A stretch of DNA of 58,578 nt from Rathayibacter rhapontici (lineage in GTDB: Bacteria > Actinomycetota > Actinomycetes > Actinomycetales > Microbacteriaceae). This document shows, piece by piece, positions 39,735 to 49,245 of the stretch; position 1 is the first letter of the stretch, and every line of letters begins with the position of its first letter. The translations under genes were made by a program, and so were the position numbers. The stretch spans positions 1-58,578 of the forward strand of contig NZ_MUKN01000022.1 of the NCBI RefSeq assembly GCF_001995175.1. The letters are read 5' to 3'. Below the pieces are notes generated by a model. It worked only from the letters and a program-made list of their open reading frames with translations, made no database searches and was not told the origin of the DNA.

Positions 39735-39764
39735 GCCGCCGCGCTCGGCGGCGGCGGGCCGCGA

Positions 39765-41363
39765 TCAGGCCAGGGTGATCAGATCGAGGTAGTCCGCGGT
39801 CCAGTGGTCCTCGGTGCCCTCGGGCATGATGAGCACCCGCTCGGGGTTCAGCGCCTCGACGGCGCCCTCGTCGTGGCTGACCAGGACCACCGCGCCCTCG
39901 TAGTGCGCGAGCGCGTCGAGGATCTCGTCGCGGCTCGCCGGGTCGAGGTTGTTCGTCGGCTCGTCGAGCAGCAGGACGTTCGCCCCGGAGACGACGATCA
40001 TCGCGAGGGCCAGACGGGTCTTCTCCCCACCCGAGAGCACTCCGGCCGGCTTGTGGGAGTCGTCGCCGGTGAACAGGAACGAGCCCAGGACGCGGCGCGC
40101 CTCGGTCTCGGTGAGGTTCGGGCTGCTCGACACCATGTTCTCGAGCACCGAGCGCTTGACGTCGATCGTCTCGTGCTCCTGCGCGTAGTAGCCGATCCGC
40201 AGACCGTGCCCGGGCTCGATCGATCCCGTGTCCGGAGCGTCCACCCCGCCGAGGATCCGCAGCAGGGTCGTCTTGCCCGCGCCGTTCAGGCCCAGGATGA
40301 CCACCTTCGACCCGCGGTCGATCGCGAGGTCGACGGCGGTGAAGATCTCGAGCGAGCCGTAGCTCTTCGACAGGTTCTCGGCCTGCAGCGGGGTGCGGCC
40401 GCAGGGCATCGGCGTCGGGAAGCGCAGCTTGGCGACGCGGTCGACGGCGCGCACCTCCTCGAGGCCGCTCATCATCTTCTCGGCGCGCGCCACCATCTGG
40501 TGCGCGGCCGCCGCCTTGGAGGCCTTCGCGCCGAAGCGCGCCGCCTGCAGCTGCAGGGCGCCCGCCTTCTTCTCGACGTTCGCGCGCTCCTTCTTGCGGC
40601 GCTCCTCGTCGGCGGCGCGCTGGCGCTGGTAGTTCTTCCAGTTCATGTTGTAGACGTCGATGACCTGGCGGTTCGCATCCAGGTAGAAGACGCGGTTGAC
40701 CGTCTCGCCGACCAGTTCGATGTCGTGGCTGATGACGATGAATCCGCCGCGGTAGTTCTTCAGGAACTCGCGCAGCCACACCACCGAGTCGGCGTCGAGG
40801 TGGTTGGTCGGCTCGTCGAGGATCAGCGTGCTCGCATCCGAGAACAGGATCCGGGCGAGCTCGATGCGCCGGCGCTGACCGCCCGAGAGCGTCTTCAACG
40901 GCTGATCGAGGATCCGGTCCGGCAGGTTCAGGTTGCTCGCGATCGACGCCGCCTCGGCCTCCGCGGCGTAGCCGCCGAGTGCGAGGAAGCGGTCGGTCAG
41001 GTTGCCGTACTTCTTCATCCCCGCCGCGCTGACGGCCGGGTCACTGCTCGACATCGCCTCGGTCGCCTCGGACATCCCCACCACGAGGGAGCCGAGACCG
41101 CGGGCGTCGAGGATGCGCGTGCGCGCCAGCTCCTCCGGGTCGCCCGAGCGCGGGTCCTGCGGGAGGTAGCCGATCTCGCCGCCGCGGTCGACCGTGCCCT
41201 TGGCGGCGATGAGATCGCCGGCGAGCACCTTGGTCAGCGTCGTCTTCCCCGCCCCGTTGCGGCCGACGAGGCCCACCTTGTCGCCGTCGCCCACCCGGAA
41301 GGAGACGTTCTCCATCAGGAGTCGGGCGCCGACTCGGAGTTCGAGATCGTGGACGCTCAGCAC
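39765..41363 (-). CDS. ABC-F family ATPase (ribosome-associated type)
   Basis: The 532-residue protein has two ABC domains and no membrane segments. Domain 1 has GRNGAGKTTLTKVLAG, LSGGQRRRIELARI and LILDEPTNHLDADS; domain 2 has GLNGAGKTTLLRILGG, LSGGEKTRLALAM and LLLDEPTNNLDP. A charged, helical linker between them (ERRKKERANVEKKAGALQLQ) is the P-site tRNA-interaction motif of ABC-F proteins. These act on the ribosome, either in translation quality control or antibiotic protection; which one is unclear. GTG at 41363 begins VLSVHDLELRVGARLL. It is convergent with the SURF1 operon, 30 bp apart. Confidence 0.9.
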   Translation of the reverse strand: MLSVHDLELRVGARLLMENVSFRVGDGDKVGLVGRNGAGKTTLTKVLAGDLIAAKGTVDRGGEIGYLPQDPRSGDPEELARTRILDARGLGSLVVGMSEATEAMSSSDPAVSAAGMKKYGNLTDRFLALGGYAAEAEAASIASNLNLPDRILDQPLKTLSGGQRRRIELARILFSDASTLILDEPTNHLDADSVVWLREFLKNYRGGFIVISHDIELVGETVNRVFYLDANRQVIDVYNMNWKNYQRQRAADEERRKKERANVEKKAGALQLQAARFGAKASKAAAAHQMVARAEKMMSGLEEVRAVDRVAKLRFPTPMPCGRTPLQAENLSKSYGSLEIFTAVDLAIDRGSKVVILGLNGAGKTTLLRILGGVDAPDTGSIEPGHGLRIGYYAQEHETIDVKRSVLENMVSSSPNLTETEARRVLGSFLFTGDDSHKPAGVLSGGEKTRLALAMIVVSGANVLLLDEPTNNLDPASRDEILDALAHYEGAVVLVSHDEGAVEALNPERVLIMPEGTEDHWTADYLDLITLA

Positions 41364-41585
41364 AGTGCTGTCCGTTCTCGCCAAGAAATGGCGGTCGCTT
41401 CGGGAGGTGTGGGGCAAGGGGCCGCGATGCGGCAGCCCTCTAGTATATTTCCTGAGCCGCGGGGCCGGTTCACGTCCGCTCAGCGCGGACGCGTCCGGAG
41501 CTCCTGCGCTCGGCCACCTGCACGCTCGACCACCCTCGAGCCCGTCCTTCGTCGCCACCGGGCGCCACGGTCTTTGGAGACACTC

Positions 41586-42191
41586 ATGTCCAGCTACTCG
41601 CTCGCCCCGTCGCGGCCGGTCCTCGCCGACCGCCTGTTCGCGCGCTCGATCACCACCGATCTCGTCCTCGTGGTCGCCGCGGCGGCGTTCACCGCCGGGA
41701 TGGCCCAGCTCTACATCCCGATGTGGCCCGTGCCGATCACCGGCCAGACCTTCGCCGTGCTCCTCGCCGGCACCACGCTCGGCGCGCTCCGCGGCGCGCT
41801 CGCCATGGGCGTGTACGCGCTGGTCGGCGCGCTCGGCGCCCCGATCTTCACCGAGGGCTCGAGCGGCTGGGCGGTCCTCGCGGGCCCGACCGGCGGCTAC
41901 ATCCTCGGATTCGTCCTCGCCGCGATCGTCACCGGATGGCTGGCGCAGCGCCAGTGGGACCGCCGCGTCGTCGGAACCCTCGTCAGCTTCCTCGCGGGCA
42001 CCGCGACCATCTACCTGGTCGGACTCCCCTGGCTCGCGACCGCCCTCGGCTCGCTCGGCTACCCCGCCGACCTCGGCTCCGTGCTGACCGCCGGCCTCGT
42101 GCCGTTCCTGATCGGCGACGCGCTCAAGATCCTGGTCGCCGCAGCCCTGCTCCCGACGACCTGGGCTCTGCTCCGCCGCCGCTCGAGCTGA
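41586..42191 (+). CDS. bioY: Biotin transporter BioY (S component)
   Basis: The 201-residue integral membrane protein has about six hydrophobic segments and the BioY signatures VPITGQTFAVLLAGTTLG, YALVGALGAPIFTEGSSG and GPTGGYILGFVLAA, which line the biotin pocket. It captures biotin, alone or with an ECF module (bioM/bioN) encoded elsewhere; none is adjacent. The ATG at 41586 is preceded by GGAG at 41575-41578. A TAGTAT box at 41441-41446 could be a promoter with a 140-nt leader; the same AT-rich element read on the other strand gives TATACT, a candidate -10 for the ABC-F gene. A bidirectional terminator follows. Confidence 0.92.
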   Translation: MSSYSLAPSRPVLADRLFARSITTDLVLVVAAAAFTAGMAQLYIPMWPVPITGQTFAVLLAGTTLGALRGALAMGVYALVGALGAPIFTEGSSGWAVLAGPTGGYILGFVLAAIVTGWLAQRQWDRRVVGTLVSFLAGTATIYLVGLPWLATALGSLGYPADLGSVLTAGLVPFLIGDALKILVAAALLPTTWALLRRRSS

Positions 42192-42207
42192 GCGCAGCGA
42201 CGGGTAG

Positions 42208-42246
42208 GGCGAAGGGCCGGGAGGATCATCCTCCCGGCCCTTCGCC
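42208..42246. terminator. Strong bidirectional terminator between bioY and the suf cluster
   Basis: ggcgaagggccgggag (42208-42223) pairs perfectly with ctcccggcccttcgcc (42231-42246), and the central gatcatc extends the symmetry. It lies between the convergent bioY and DUF59 genes and should stop both transcripts. Confidence 0.88.
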
Positions 42247-42255
42247 GTACCCGTC

Positions 42256-42588
42256 TCAGATCGAGAAGCCGAGCGCGCGCATCATGTCGCGGCCGTCGTC
42301 GGTGATCCGCTCGGGACCCCACGGCGGCATCCAGACCCAGTTGATCCGGAAGGCCTCGACGATGCCGTCGAGCGACTCGGCGGTCTGCTCCTCGAGCACG
42401 TCGGTCAGCGGGCAGCCCGCCGAGGTGAGCGTCATGTGGATGACGAGAGCGTCGTTCTCGTCGTCCCACCCGAGGTCGTAGATGAGGCCCAGGTCGACGA
42501 CGTTGATCCCGAGCTCGGGATCCATGACGTCCTTGAGCGCCTCCTCGACCTGGTCGAAGAGCTTCGGCTCCAGCGTCGTGACGGCCAT
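42256..42588 (-). CDS. sufT: DUF59/MIP18-family Fe-S assembly protein (SufT-like)
   Basis: The 110-residue protein is a MIP18-family member: KDVMDPELGINVVDLGLIYD at about residues 18-37, the Cys in TLTSAGCPLTDVLEE, and the C-terminal WVWMPPWGPERITDDGRDMM, the standard ending. It helps mature Fe-S proteins and closes the suf operon, starting 2 bp after the sufC stop. In actinobacteria the gene is often labelled metal-sulfur cluster biosynthetic enzyme. The name sufT is used by homology and position. Confidence 0.9.
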   Translation of the reverse strand: MAVTTLEPKLFDQVEEALKDVMDPELGINVVDLGLIYDLGWDDENDALVIHMTLTSAGCPLTDVLEEQTAESLDGIVEAFRINWVWMPPWGPERITDDGRDMMRALGFSI

Positions 42589-42590
42589 GA

Positions 42591-43352
<762 letters not shown>

Positions 43353-43682
43353 TCAGACTTCCTTCGTGACGGTCGGGTCGATGTAGACGTCGCCGTCGAT
43401 GATCTCGACGACGAAGACGGGGACCGGCTCGTAGGCCGGCAGGTTGAGGGGCGTCCCGGTGCGGAGCGAGAACTGCGAGCCGTGGGCCCAGCACTCGAGG
43501 CTGTCGCCCTCGACGAAGCCCTCCGAGAGCGAGATCTCGCCGTGCGTGCAGGTGTCGCCGATGGCGTGGATCTCGCCGGCCGAGTCCTGGACGACGGCGA
43601 TGGCGACTCCGTCGACCTCGACGCGCATGGCCTGGTTCGGGATCAGCTCGGAGACCGAGCAGATCATCGCGGCGTTGCTCAT
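43353..43682 (-). CDS. Non-heme Rieske [2Fe-2S] ferredoxin
   Basis: The 109-residue protein has the Rieske cluster motifs CTHGEISLSEG and CWAHGSQF, with Cys-x-His in the first and Cys-x-x-His in the second, about 18 residues apart, as in the non-heme ferredoxins of ring-hydroxylating systems. It is soluble. Its start overlaps the sufD stop as ATGA and its stop directly abuts the sufC start, so it is a fixed part of the suf operon here. It may provide electrons for or test cluster assembly; the role is inference. Confidence 0.92.
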   Translation of the reverse strand: MSNAAMICSVSELIPNQAMRVEVDGVAIAVVQDSAGEIHAIGDTCTHGEISLSEGFVEGDSLECWAHGSQFSLRTGTPLNLPAYEPVPVFVVEIIDGDVYIDPTVTKEV

Positions 43683-44917
43683 GCGGTCACCGCCGCTCCG
43701 CGCGAGGAGCCCGTCTGACCGGCGCTGCCGGCGAGCTCGGCCTCGATCGCGAGCTGCAGGCGGTCCTCCAGCTCGGCGACCTTGATCTGCTGGACGATCT
43801 CGCTGAGGAAGCCGCGCACGACCAGGCGGCGCGCCTCGTCCTCGCGGATCCCGCGCGACTGCAGGTAGAAGAGCTGCTCGTCGTCGAACCGGCCGGTCGC
43901 CGACGCGTGGCCCGCCCCGGCGATGTCGCCGGTCTCGATCTCGAGGTTGGGGATCGAGTCGGCTCGGGTGCCGTCGGACAGGACCAGGTTGCGGTTCTGC
44001 TCGTAGCTGTCGGTCCCGGTCGCGCTGTTGCGGATGAGGACGTCGCCGATCCAGACGGTGCGGGCACCCTGGCCCTGCAGTGCGCCCTTGTAGGTGACGC
44101 GGCTGCGGGTGTCGGGGGCGTCGTGGTCGACGTAGACCTGCTGCTCGAGGTGCTGGCCGCCGTCGGCGAAGTAGAGGCCGAAGAGCTCGCCGTCGGCTCC
44201 GCGCTCGACGAGGTGCGCCGAGGGGTTCAACCGCACGATCGAGCCGCCGAGGGTGACCACGATGTGCTTGAGCTTCGCGTCACGGCCGACGCGGATGAAG
44301 TGGTTGGCCAGGTGGCGCGCCTCGTCGTCCCACTCCTGCACTGTGACGACGGTGAGCTGGGCTCCCTCGCCGACCAGGATCTCGACGTTCTCGGCGAGCG
44401 TCGCCGGACCGTCGTTCTGCAGCACGACGACGCCGCGCGCGTACGGCGCCGCCTCGATGACGGTGTGCGCGGCACGGGGCGCGGAGCCGAGGCCTGCGCG
44501 CACGAGCGTCGCCACCTTCTCGTCCTCGCCCGTCACGCGGACGGCCAGCGCCTGCTCGAAGCGCGACCAGGCGTTCGCCGCGGCGCGGTCCTCGGGGAGG
44601 CCGGCCGTGCCGATCCGGGCGTCGTCCCGACCGACCCACGAGACGTCCACTCCGTCGACGGGCACGGTCTCGAGAGGGGTCGGGGACCCGTCGAGCTCGC
44701 CGTCAATCAGATCGCCGAGCCGGGCGATCGGAGTCAGCTTCCAGGCGACCTCGCGTCCGGTGACGGCCTCGAAGGCGTCGACGTCGGCCGACGCGAAGCG
44801 CTCCGAGCGCGTCTGCACGGGCGTGAAGGCCCCGTCGGAGTGGGCGCTTATGCCCAGGCGCTCGGCAGCGGCAGCGCCGTCGATCTCAGGGGTCGCGGCG
44901 CTCGTGGGGACCGTCAT
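43679..44917 (-). CDS. sufD: Fe-S assembly scaffold protein SufD
   Basis: The 412-residue protein is SufD: a variable N-terminal helical part, then a right-handed beta-helix core (VVLQNDGPATLAENVEILV; AHLVERGADGELFGLYF) and a C-terminal helical end with LFYLQSRGIREDEARRLVVRGFLSEI, shared with SufB. It pairs with SufB and SufC in the scaffold. The ATG at 44917 begins MTVPTSAATPEIDG. It starts 70 bp after the sufB stop; that gap carries AAAGGA before the start. Confidence 0.95.
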   Translation of the reverse strand: MTVPTSAATPEIDGAAAAERLGISAHSDGAFTPVQTRSERFASADVDAFEAVTGREVAWKLTPIARLGDLIDGELDGSPTPLETVPVDGVDVSWVGRDDARIGTAGLPEDRAAANAWSRFEQALAVRVTGEDEKVATLVRAGLGSAPRAAHTVIEAAPYARGVVVLQNDGPATLAENVEILVGEGAQLTVVTVQEWDDEARHLANHFIRVGRDAKLKHIVVTLGGSIVRLNPSAHLVERGADGELFGLYFADGGQHLEQQVYVDHDAPDTRSRVTYKGALQGQGARTVWIGDVLIRNSATGTDSYEQNRNLVLSDGTRADSIPNLEIETGDIAGAGHASATGRFDDEQLFYLQSRGIREDEARRLVVRGFLSEIVQQIKVAELEDRLQLAIEAELAGSAGQTGSSRGAAVTA

Positions 44918-44987
44918 CAGGCGGTGGTTCCTTTCGATGGGTGCGGGGCGCCCCGTCCGGGCGCCCCTTCGAGGGGGGAGGCGGGCG

Positions 44988-46406
44988 TCAACCGACGCTG
45001 CCCTCCATCCCCATCTCGATGAGCTTGTTCAGCTCGAGGGCGTACTCCATGGGCAGCTCGCGCGCGATCGGCTCGATGAAGCCGCGCACGATCATCGCCA
45101 TGGCCTCGTCCTCGGGGAGGCCGCGCGACATCAGGTAGAACAGCTGCTCCTCGCTGACCTTCGAGACGGTCGCCTCGTGGCCGAGCTGAACGTCGTCGAC
45201 GCGGATGTCGATGGCGGGGTACGTGTCCGACCGCGAGATCGTGTCGACGAGCAGCGCGTCGCAGCGCACCGTGTTGGCCGAGTGGTGCGCGGTGGCGTCG
45301 ACCCGGACCTCGCCGCGGTACCCGGCCCGACCGCCGCCGCGGGCGATCGACTTCGAGACGATCGACGACTGCGTGTACGGCGCCATGTGGACCATCTTCG
45401 CGCCGGCGTCCTGGTGCTGGCCGGGACCCGCGAACGCGACCGAGAGGGTCTCGCCCTTGGCGTGCTCGCCCACCAGGAAGATGGACGGGTACTTCATCGT
45501 GACCTTGGATCCGATGTTGCCGTCGATCCACTCCATGGTCGCGCCCTCGTGCGCGATCGCGCGCTTGGTCACGAGGTTGTAGACGTTGTTCGACCAGTTC
45601 TGGATGGTCGTGTAGCGCACGCGCGCGTTCTTCTTCACGATGATCTCGACCACGGCCGAGTGCAGCGAGTCCGACTTGTAGATCGGCGCCGTGCAGCCCT
45701 CGATGTAGTGCACGTAGCTGTCCTCGTCCGCGATGATCAGCGTCCGCTCGAACTGGCCCATGTTCTCGGTGTTGATGCGGAAGTACGCCTGGAGCGGGAT
45801 GTCGACGTGGACGCCCTTGGGGACGTAAACGAACGAGCCGCCCGACCAGACCGCGGTGTTCAGGGCCGCGAACTTGTTGTCGCCCGCGGGGATGACGGTG
45901 CCGAAGTACTCCTCGAAGATCTCGGGGTGCTCGCGCAGCGCGGTGTCGGTGTCCATGAAGATGACGCCCTGCTCCTCCAGATCCTCGCGGATCTGGTGGT
46001 AGACGACCTCGGACTCGTACTGCGCGGCCACGCCGCCGACGAGGCGCTGGCGCTCCGCCTCCGGGATCCCGAGCTTCTCGTACGTGTTCTTGATGTCGTC
46101 GGGGAGGTCGTCCCAGGTCTGCGCCTGCTTCTCGGTGGAGCGGACGAAGTACTTGATGTTGTCGAAGTCGATCGCCGACAGGTCGGCGCCCCACGTCGGC
46201 ATGGGCTTGCGCTCGAAGAGCTTCAGCGCCTTCATGCGGCGATCGCGCATCCAGGCGGGCTCGTTCTTGAGCGCGGAGATGTCGGAGACGACCTCGGGGG
46301 AGATCCCGCGACGTGCGGACGCTCCCGCGGAGTCGGAGTCGGCCCAGCCGAACTCGTAGACGCCGAGGCTCTCGAGCTCGGGGCGGTCGATCAGGATGTC
46401 TGACAT
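44988..46406 (-). CDS. sufB: Fe-S assembly scaffold protein SufB
   Basis: The 472-residue protein is SufB, which holds the nascent cluster. Hallmarks are [39 protein letters not shown] and the C-terminal [20 protein letters not shown]. Full length and intact. It is the first gene of the operon. The usual actinobacterial sufR repressor gene is not upstream: the 600 bp before it hold no gene on this strand. sufS and sufU are also not in the window. Confidence 0.97.
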   Translation of the reverse strand: MSDILIDRPELESLGVYEFGWADSDSAGASARRGISPEVVSDISALKNEPAWMRDRRMKALKLFERKPMPTWGADLSAIDFDNIKYFVRSTEKQAQTWDDLPDDIKNTYEKLGIPEAERQRLVGGVAAQYESEVVYHQIREDLEEQGVIFMDTDTALREHPEIFEEYFGTVIPAGDNKFAALNTAVWSGGSFVYVPKGVHVDIPLQAYFRINTENMGQFERTLIIADEDSYVHYIEGCTAPIYKSDSLHSAVVEIIVKKNARVRYTTIQNWSNNVYNLVTKRAIAHEGATMEWIDGNIGSKVTMKYPSIFLVGEHAKGETLSVAFAGPGQHQDAGAKMVHMAPYTQSSIVSKSIARGGGRAGYRGEVRVDATAHHSANTVRCDALLVDTISRSDTYPAIDIRVDDVQLGHEATVSKVSEEQLFYLMSRGLPEDEAMAMIVRGFIEPIARELPMEYALELNKLIEMGMEGSVG

Positions 46407-47002
46407 GTGTACCTCGTTTCCTACCCACTGCTAACCGGTCGGGTTCCGGAGTCATTCCCCGTGGGGCGACCCGGAGCACATTCCGGCTGGTCGCGATCGT
46501 GGTCGATGCGCGGGGGCGGTTGATGTGCGTGCCTGAGATGTCCTAAGAGAAGTGCTGCGGCGCGTCATCGGGCCGGTGGTCCCTGTCGACGCCGTGTCCG
46601 CGCGGATGCCGGGGTCTCACGTCGTACCTGAACCAACTACTCATTCTACAGAGGCGCGCCCGGATGGGAACCCGCTCAGCTGGGTGTCGGCCGGGTGCGA
46701 CGTCCTGCGCCACCAGACGCCGATGACCATACGGGTGTCGGTGGTCCGTGATGATCTTCCGCCATGCCGAACGACGATGCGATCCCGCTCCTCCCCCGCC
46801 TCCTGCTCGCCGCCGCGGGCCTCGGACTCCCGCCCGCCCGGGCCGCGCTCCTCGGCCGCCTCGGCACCGCGCTCGCGCTCGGACTCCCGGTCCGGTCTCT
46901 GCCCCTCGCCCTGCTGCGGCTCCGCGGCCACCTGCGGCCGCCGCCCCGGGGGCGATCCGATCAGTGGGGACGACCCGCGCTCCCGGAGCCGGTCCGGCAG
47001 CG
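46407..47002. other. Intergenic region upstream of sufB
   Basis: The 596 bp between sufB and ctaA hold no convincing gene. A TAGAAT -10-like box on the minus strand near 46645 is a candidate suf promoter, giving a leader of about 230 nt. An open frame on the plus strand, 46764-47045 (93 residues, Leu/Arg-rich), overlaps the ctaA 3' end antisense and lacks a ribosome site; I do not call it. No sufR and no recognised riboswitch are seen. Confidence 0.45.
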
Positions 47003-47962
47003 TCAGCGGACGGGCTCGAGCTCCTCCGCGACGCGGCGGCGCTGAGCGCGGACGGTGAAGAGCCGGGGGTTCACGTCGAGGAGCACCCGCACGGTGCCCA
47101 CCCAGACGAGCGCCGAGCCCAGCAGGTGGACGGCGACCAGGGCCTCCGGAAGAGCGAGGAGGGACTGCGCGATCCCGACGAGCGCCTGCAGCACGACCAC
47201 CGCGATGTAGGTCACGACGCGCCGGCGTGCGAGCTCGGCCCCGGAGACCCGGCGCAGGAGCACGAGCAGCACGACGCCGAGCACGAGCGACGCCGTGCCG
47301 AGCACGCCGTGCACCGCCGTGACGCTCTCCCAGTGGAAGCGCATCCGGGGCACCTCCGCGGAGTCGCCCGCGTGCGGACCGGTGCCCGTCACGAGCGTGC
47401 CGACGAGGATCACCAGGAGGGTGACGACGACGAGCGCGATGCTGACGGCGCGGGTGAGCGCGTCGGGCGAGAACGCCGTGGACTGCGACCGGTGCGCGCG
47501 GTGCCAGGTCAGCGACGTCGTGGTGAGCAGGGCTATCGCCAGGACGAAGTGCCCCGCGACGATGTACGGGTTCAGACCGGAGTGCACGGTCGCCCCACCC
47601 GCGAGGGCGTTGGCGACGACCAGCCAGAACTGCGACCAGGCGAGTCGCGTCATGGTGCGGTCGCGCGGCTTCTGCAGTCGCGCGGCGGTGATCGCCCAGC
47701 CGACGGCGACGATCAGGACGCCCGTGAAGGCGCGGTTCGTGAACTCGATGAAGCCGTGGATCCCGAGCTCGGGAGTGGAGGTGAGGGATCCCGCGTCGCA
47801 GGCCGGCCACGTCGGGCAGCCGAGGCCCGATCCCGTCAGCCGCACCACTCCCCCGAAGAAGATGATCAGGATGCTCGCCACGAGTGCCGCGGTCGTGCCC
47901 CAGCGCAGGGCCCGCGGCGAGAGCGTGACCCGCTCGGCGAGGAGCGAGAAGGGCGTCACCAT
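47003..47962 (-). CDS. ctaA: Heme A synthase (CtaA/Cox15)
   Basis: The 319-residue protein has about eight membrane segments and the Cox15/CtaA landmarks: FFGGVVRLTGSGLGCPTWP (residues about 36-54), EFTNRAFTGVLI with a heme-binding His just before it (GIHGFIE), VVANALAGGATVHSGLNPYI, TGTGPHAGDSAEVPRM and AVHGVLG and AVHLLGSALVW, whose His residues bind heme. It oxidises heme O to heme A. Its ATG overlaps the ctaB stop as ATGA, so ctaB-ctaA are coupled; CtaB supplies the heme O. Confidence 0.95.
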   Translation of the reverse strand: MVTPFSLLAERVTLSPRALRWGTTAALVASILIIFFGGVVRLTGSGLGCPTWPACDAGSLTSTPELGIHGFIEFTNRAFTGVLIVAVGWAITAARLQKPRDRTMTRLAWSQFWLVVANALAGGATVHSGLNPYIVAGHFVLAIALLTTTSLTWHRAHRSQSTAFSPDALTRAVSIALVVVTLLVILVGTLVTGTGPHAGDSAEVPRMRFHWESVTAVHGVLGTASLVLGVVLLVLLRRVSGAELARRRVVTYIAVVVLQALVGIAQSLLALPEALVAVHLLGSALVWVGTVRVLLDVNPRLFTVRAQRRRVAEELEPVR

Positions 47963-48894
47963 CAGAACGGCAGCAGGGGATCGATGCCGACGGCGAGGAA
48001 CAGCAGGGTGAGGTATCCGATCGAGCCGTGGAACACGCGCATCGGCGAGACGTGCTCGTGGCGGATCGCGAGGCTGTAGAGGCGGTGCGTCTCGGCGATG
48101 AACCAGACGCCGCCGGCGAGCGCGACGACCGTGTACACGACGCCCATCTCCGCGACCGGGATCAGCAGGAGCGAGCAGGCCACCGTCGCCCACGCGTAGA
48201 GGATGACCTGCAGCCCGACCACCGTGCGGCCGCGGACCACCGCGAGCATCGGCACGCCGGCGGCCTGGTAGTCGTCGCGGTACTTCATCGACAGGGGCCA
48301 GTAGTGCGGCGGGGTCCACAGGAAGATGACCGAGAACAGGATCACCGGCGCCCAGTCGAGCGAGTTGGTGACGGCGGCCCAGCCGATGAGCACGGGCATG
48401 CACCCGGCGATGCCGCCCCAGACGATGTTCTGCGGGGTGCGGCGCTTGAGGAAGAGCGTGTAGAAGACGACGTAGATCAGGATCGCCGCGAGCGAGAGGC
48501 CGGCTGCCAGCCAGTTCGCCGTCAGCCCGAGCCAGACGATCGAGAGCACGCCGATCGTGGTGGCGAACACCAGGGCGGCCCGGTCCGAGATCTCCCCCGT
48601 CACGAGCGGGCGGTTCCTCGTCCGGTTCATGATGCGGTCGATGTCGCGGTCGAAGTAGCAGTTGAAGGCTCCGGCCGAACCGGCGCTCAGCGCGCCGCCG
48701 ATGAGGACGTTGAGCACGAGCCAGAGGTTCGGGATGCCGCCCTCGGCGAGGATCATCGTCGGCGCCGTCACGACGAGGAGCAGCTCGATCACCCGGGGCT
48801 TCGTCAGCGAGACGAAGGCCTTCACCTTGCGAGACAGGGTCGCCCCGGACGATCCGCCCCGTTCGGTCGCGGTGGTCTCTACGGCTACGTCCAT
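47962..48894 (-). CDS. ctaB: Protoheme IX farnesyltransferase CtaB (heme O synthase)
   Basis: The 310-residue UbiA-type prenyltransferase has about nine hydrophobic segments and both Asp-rich motifs: [20 protein letters not shown] (NxxxDxxxD, about residues 91-110) and [12 protein letters not shown]. It attaches a farnesyl group to protoheme, giving heme O for CtaA. The ATG at 48894 has AGAGGAG 2 nt upstream. It diverges from tkt with 351 bp between them. An inverted repeat lies in its promoter. Confidence 0.95.
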   Translation of the reverse strand: MDVAVETTATERGGSSGATLSRKVKAFVSLTKPRVIELLLVVTAPTMILAEGGIPNLWLVLNVLIGGALSAGSAGAFNCYFDRDIDRIMNRTRNRPLVTGEISDRAALVFATTIGVLSIVWLGLTANWLAAGLSLAAILIYVVFYTLFLKRRTPQNIVWGGIAGCMPVLIGWAAVTNSLDWAPVILFSVIFLWTPPHYWPLSMKYRDDYQAAGVPMLAVVRGRTVVGLQVILYAWATVACSLLLIPVAEMGVVYTVVALAGGVWFIAETHRLYSLAIRHEHVSPMRVFHGSIGYLTLLFLAVGIDPLLPF

Positions 48895-49245
48895 TGCTCC
48901 TCTAACGTTCGACAATCCCGAACGAGTGTAATGCGCGGAGCCTGGGCCCGGGCCCGGTCCGTCGGTTCCGTCAACACCGCCCCCGCCCCGTGCACGCTTG
49001 CCCAAACGACTCCCTACATATGCATCCCGCAACCCCCGACGGCGAGCGCACCCCCCTCCGTATACTCGGGACTGCTCGCCAGAGCGCCCGGCACGCACCC
49101 GAGCCCGCCCCGACCGATCGGTCGCCGCGAGGCCCAGAGGGTCGCCGCCGGAGCATCGTGCCGAAGTCGTCGCGCGGCGTGCTCCACCATGCGAGAGGGC
49201 GGACGGTCTGCGTCTGCCCCACGTCTCGAGAAGGGTCAGTACCAA
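48895..49245. other. Intergenic region between ctaB and tkt
   Basis: The 351 bp hold no gene I support. The left end carries the ctaB promoter and inverted repeat. TATACT at 49061-49066 is the best -10 candidate for tkt, giving a leader of about 175 nt; its -35 is weak. No riboswitch was recognised. Confidence 0.45.
48906..48930 (-). promoter_or_regulatory. ctaB promoter with overlapping inverted repeat
   Basis: On the minus strand TACACT (48930-48925) is a -10 candidate. The likely start point falls within cgttcg (48906-48911) - 7 nt - cgaacg (48919-48924), a perfect 6-bp inverted repeat well placed for a repressor. The orientation is the reverse of a LexA box. Confidence 0.4.

Noticed and set aside
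46764..47045. 93-residue plus-strand open frame near ctaA
   Set aside because: It overlaps the ctaA 3' end antisense, has no ribosome site, and its Leu/Arg-rich sequence looks like GC-driven noise.
48906..48924. LexA box in front of ctaB
   Set aside because: The half-sites are in the reverse order (GTTCG then CGAAC) and the spacing is 7, not 4.
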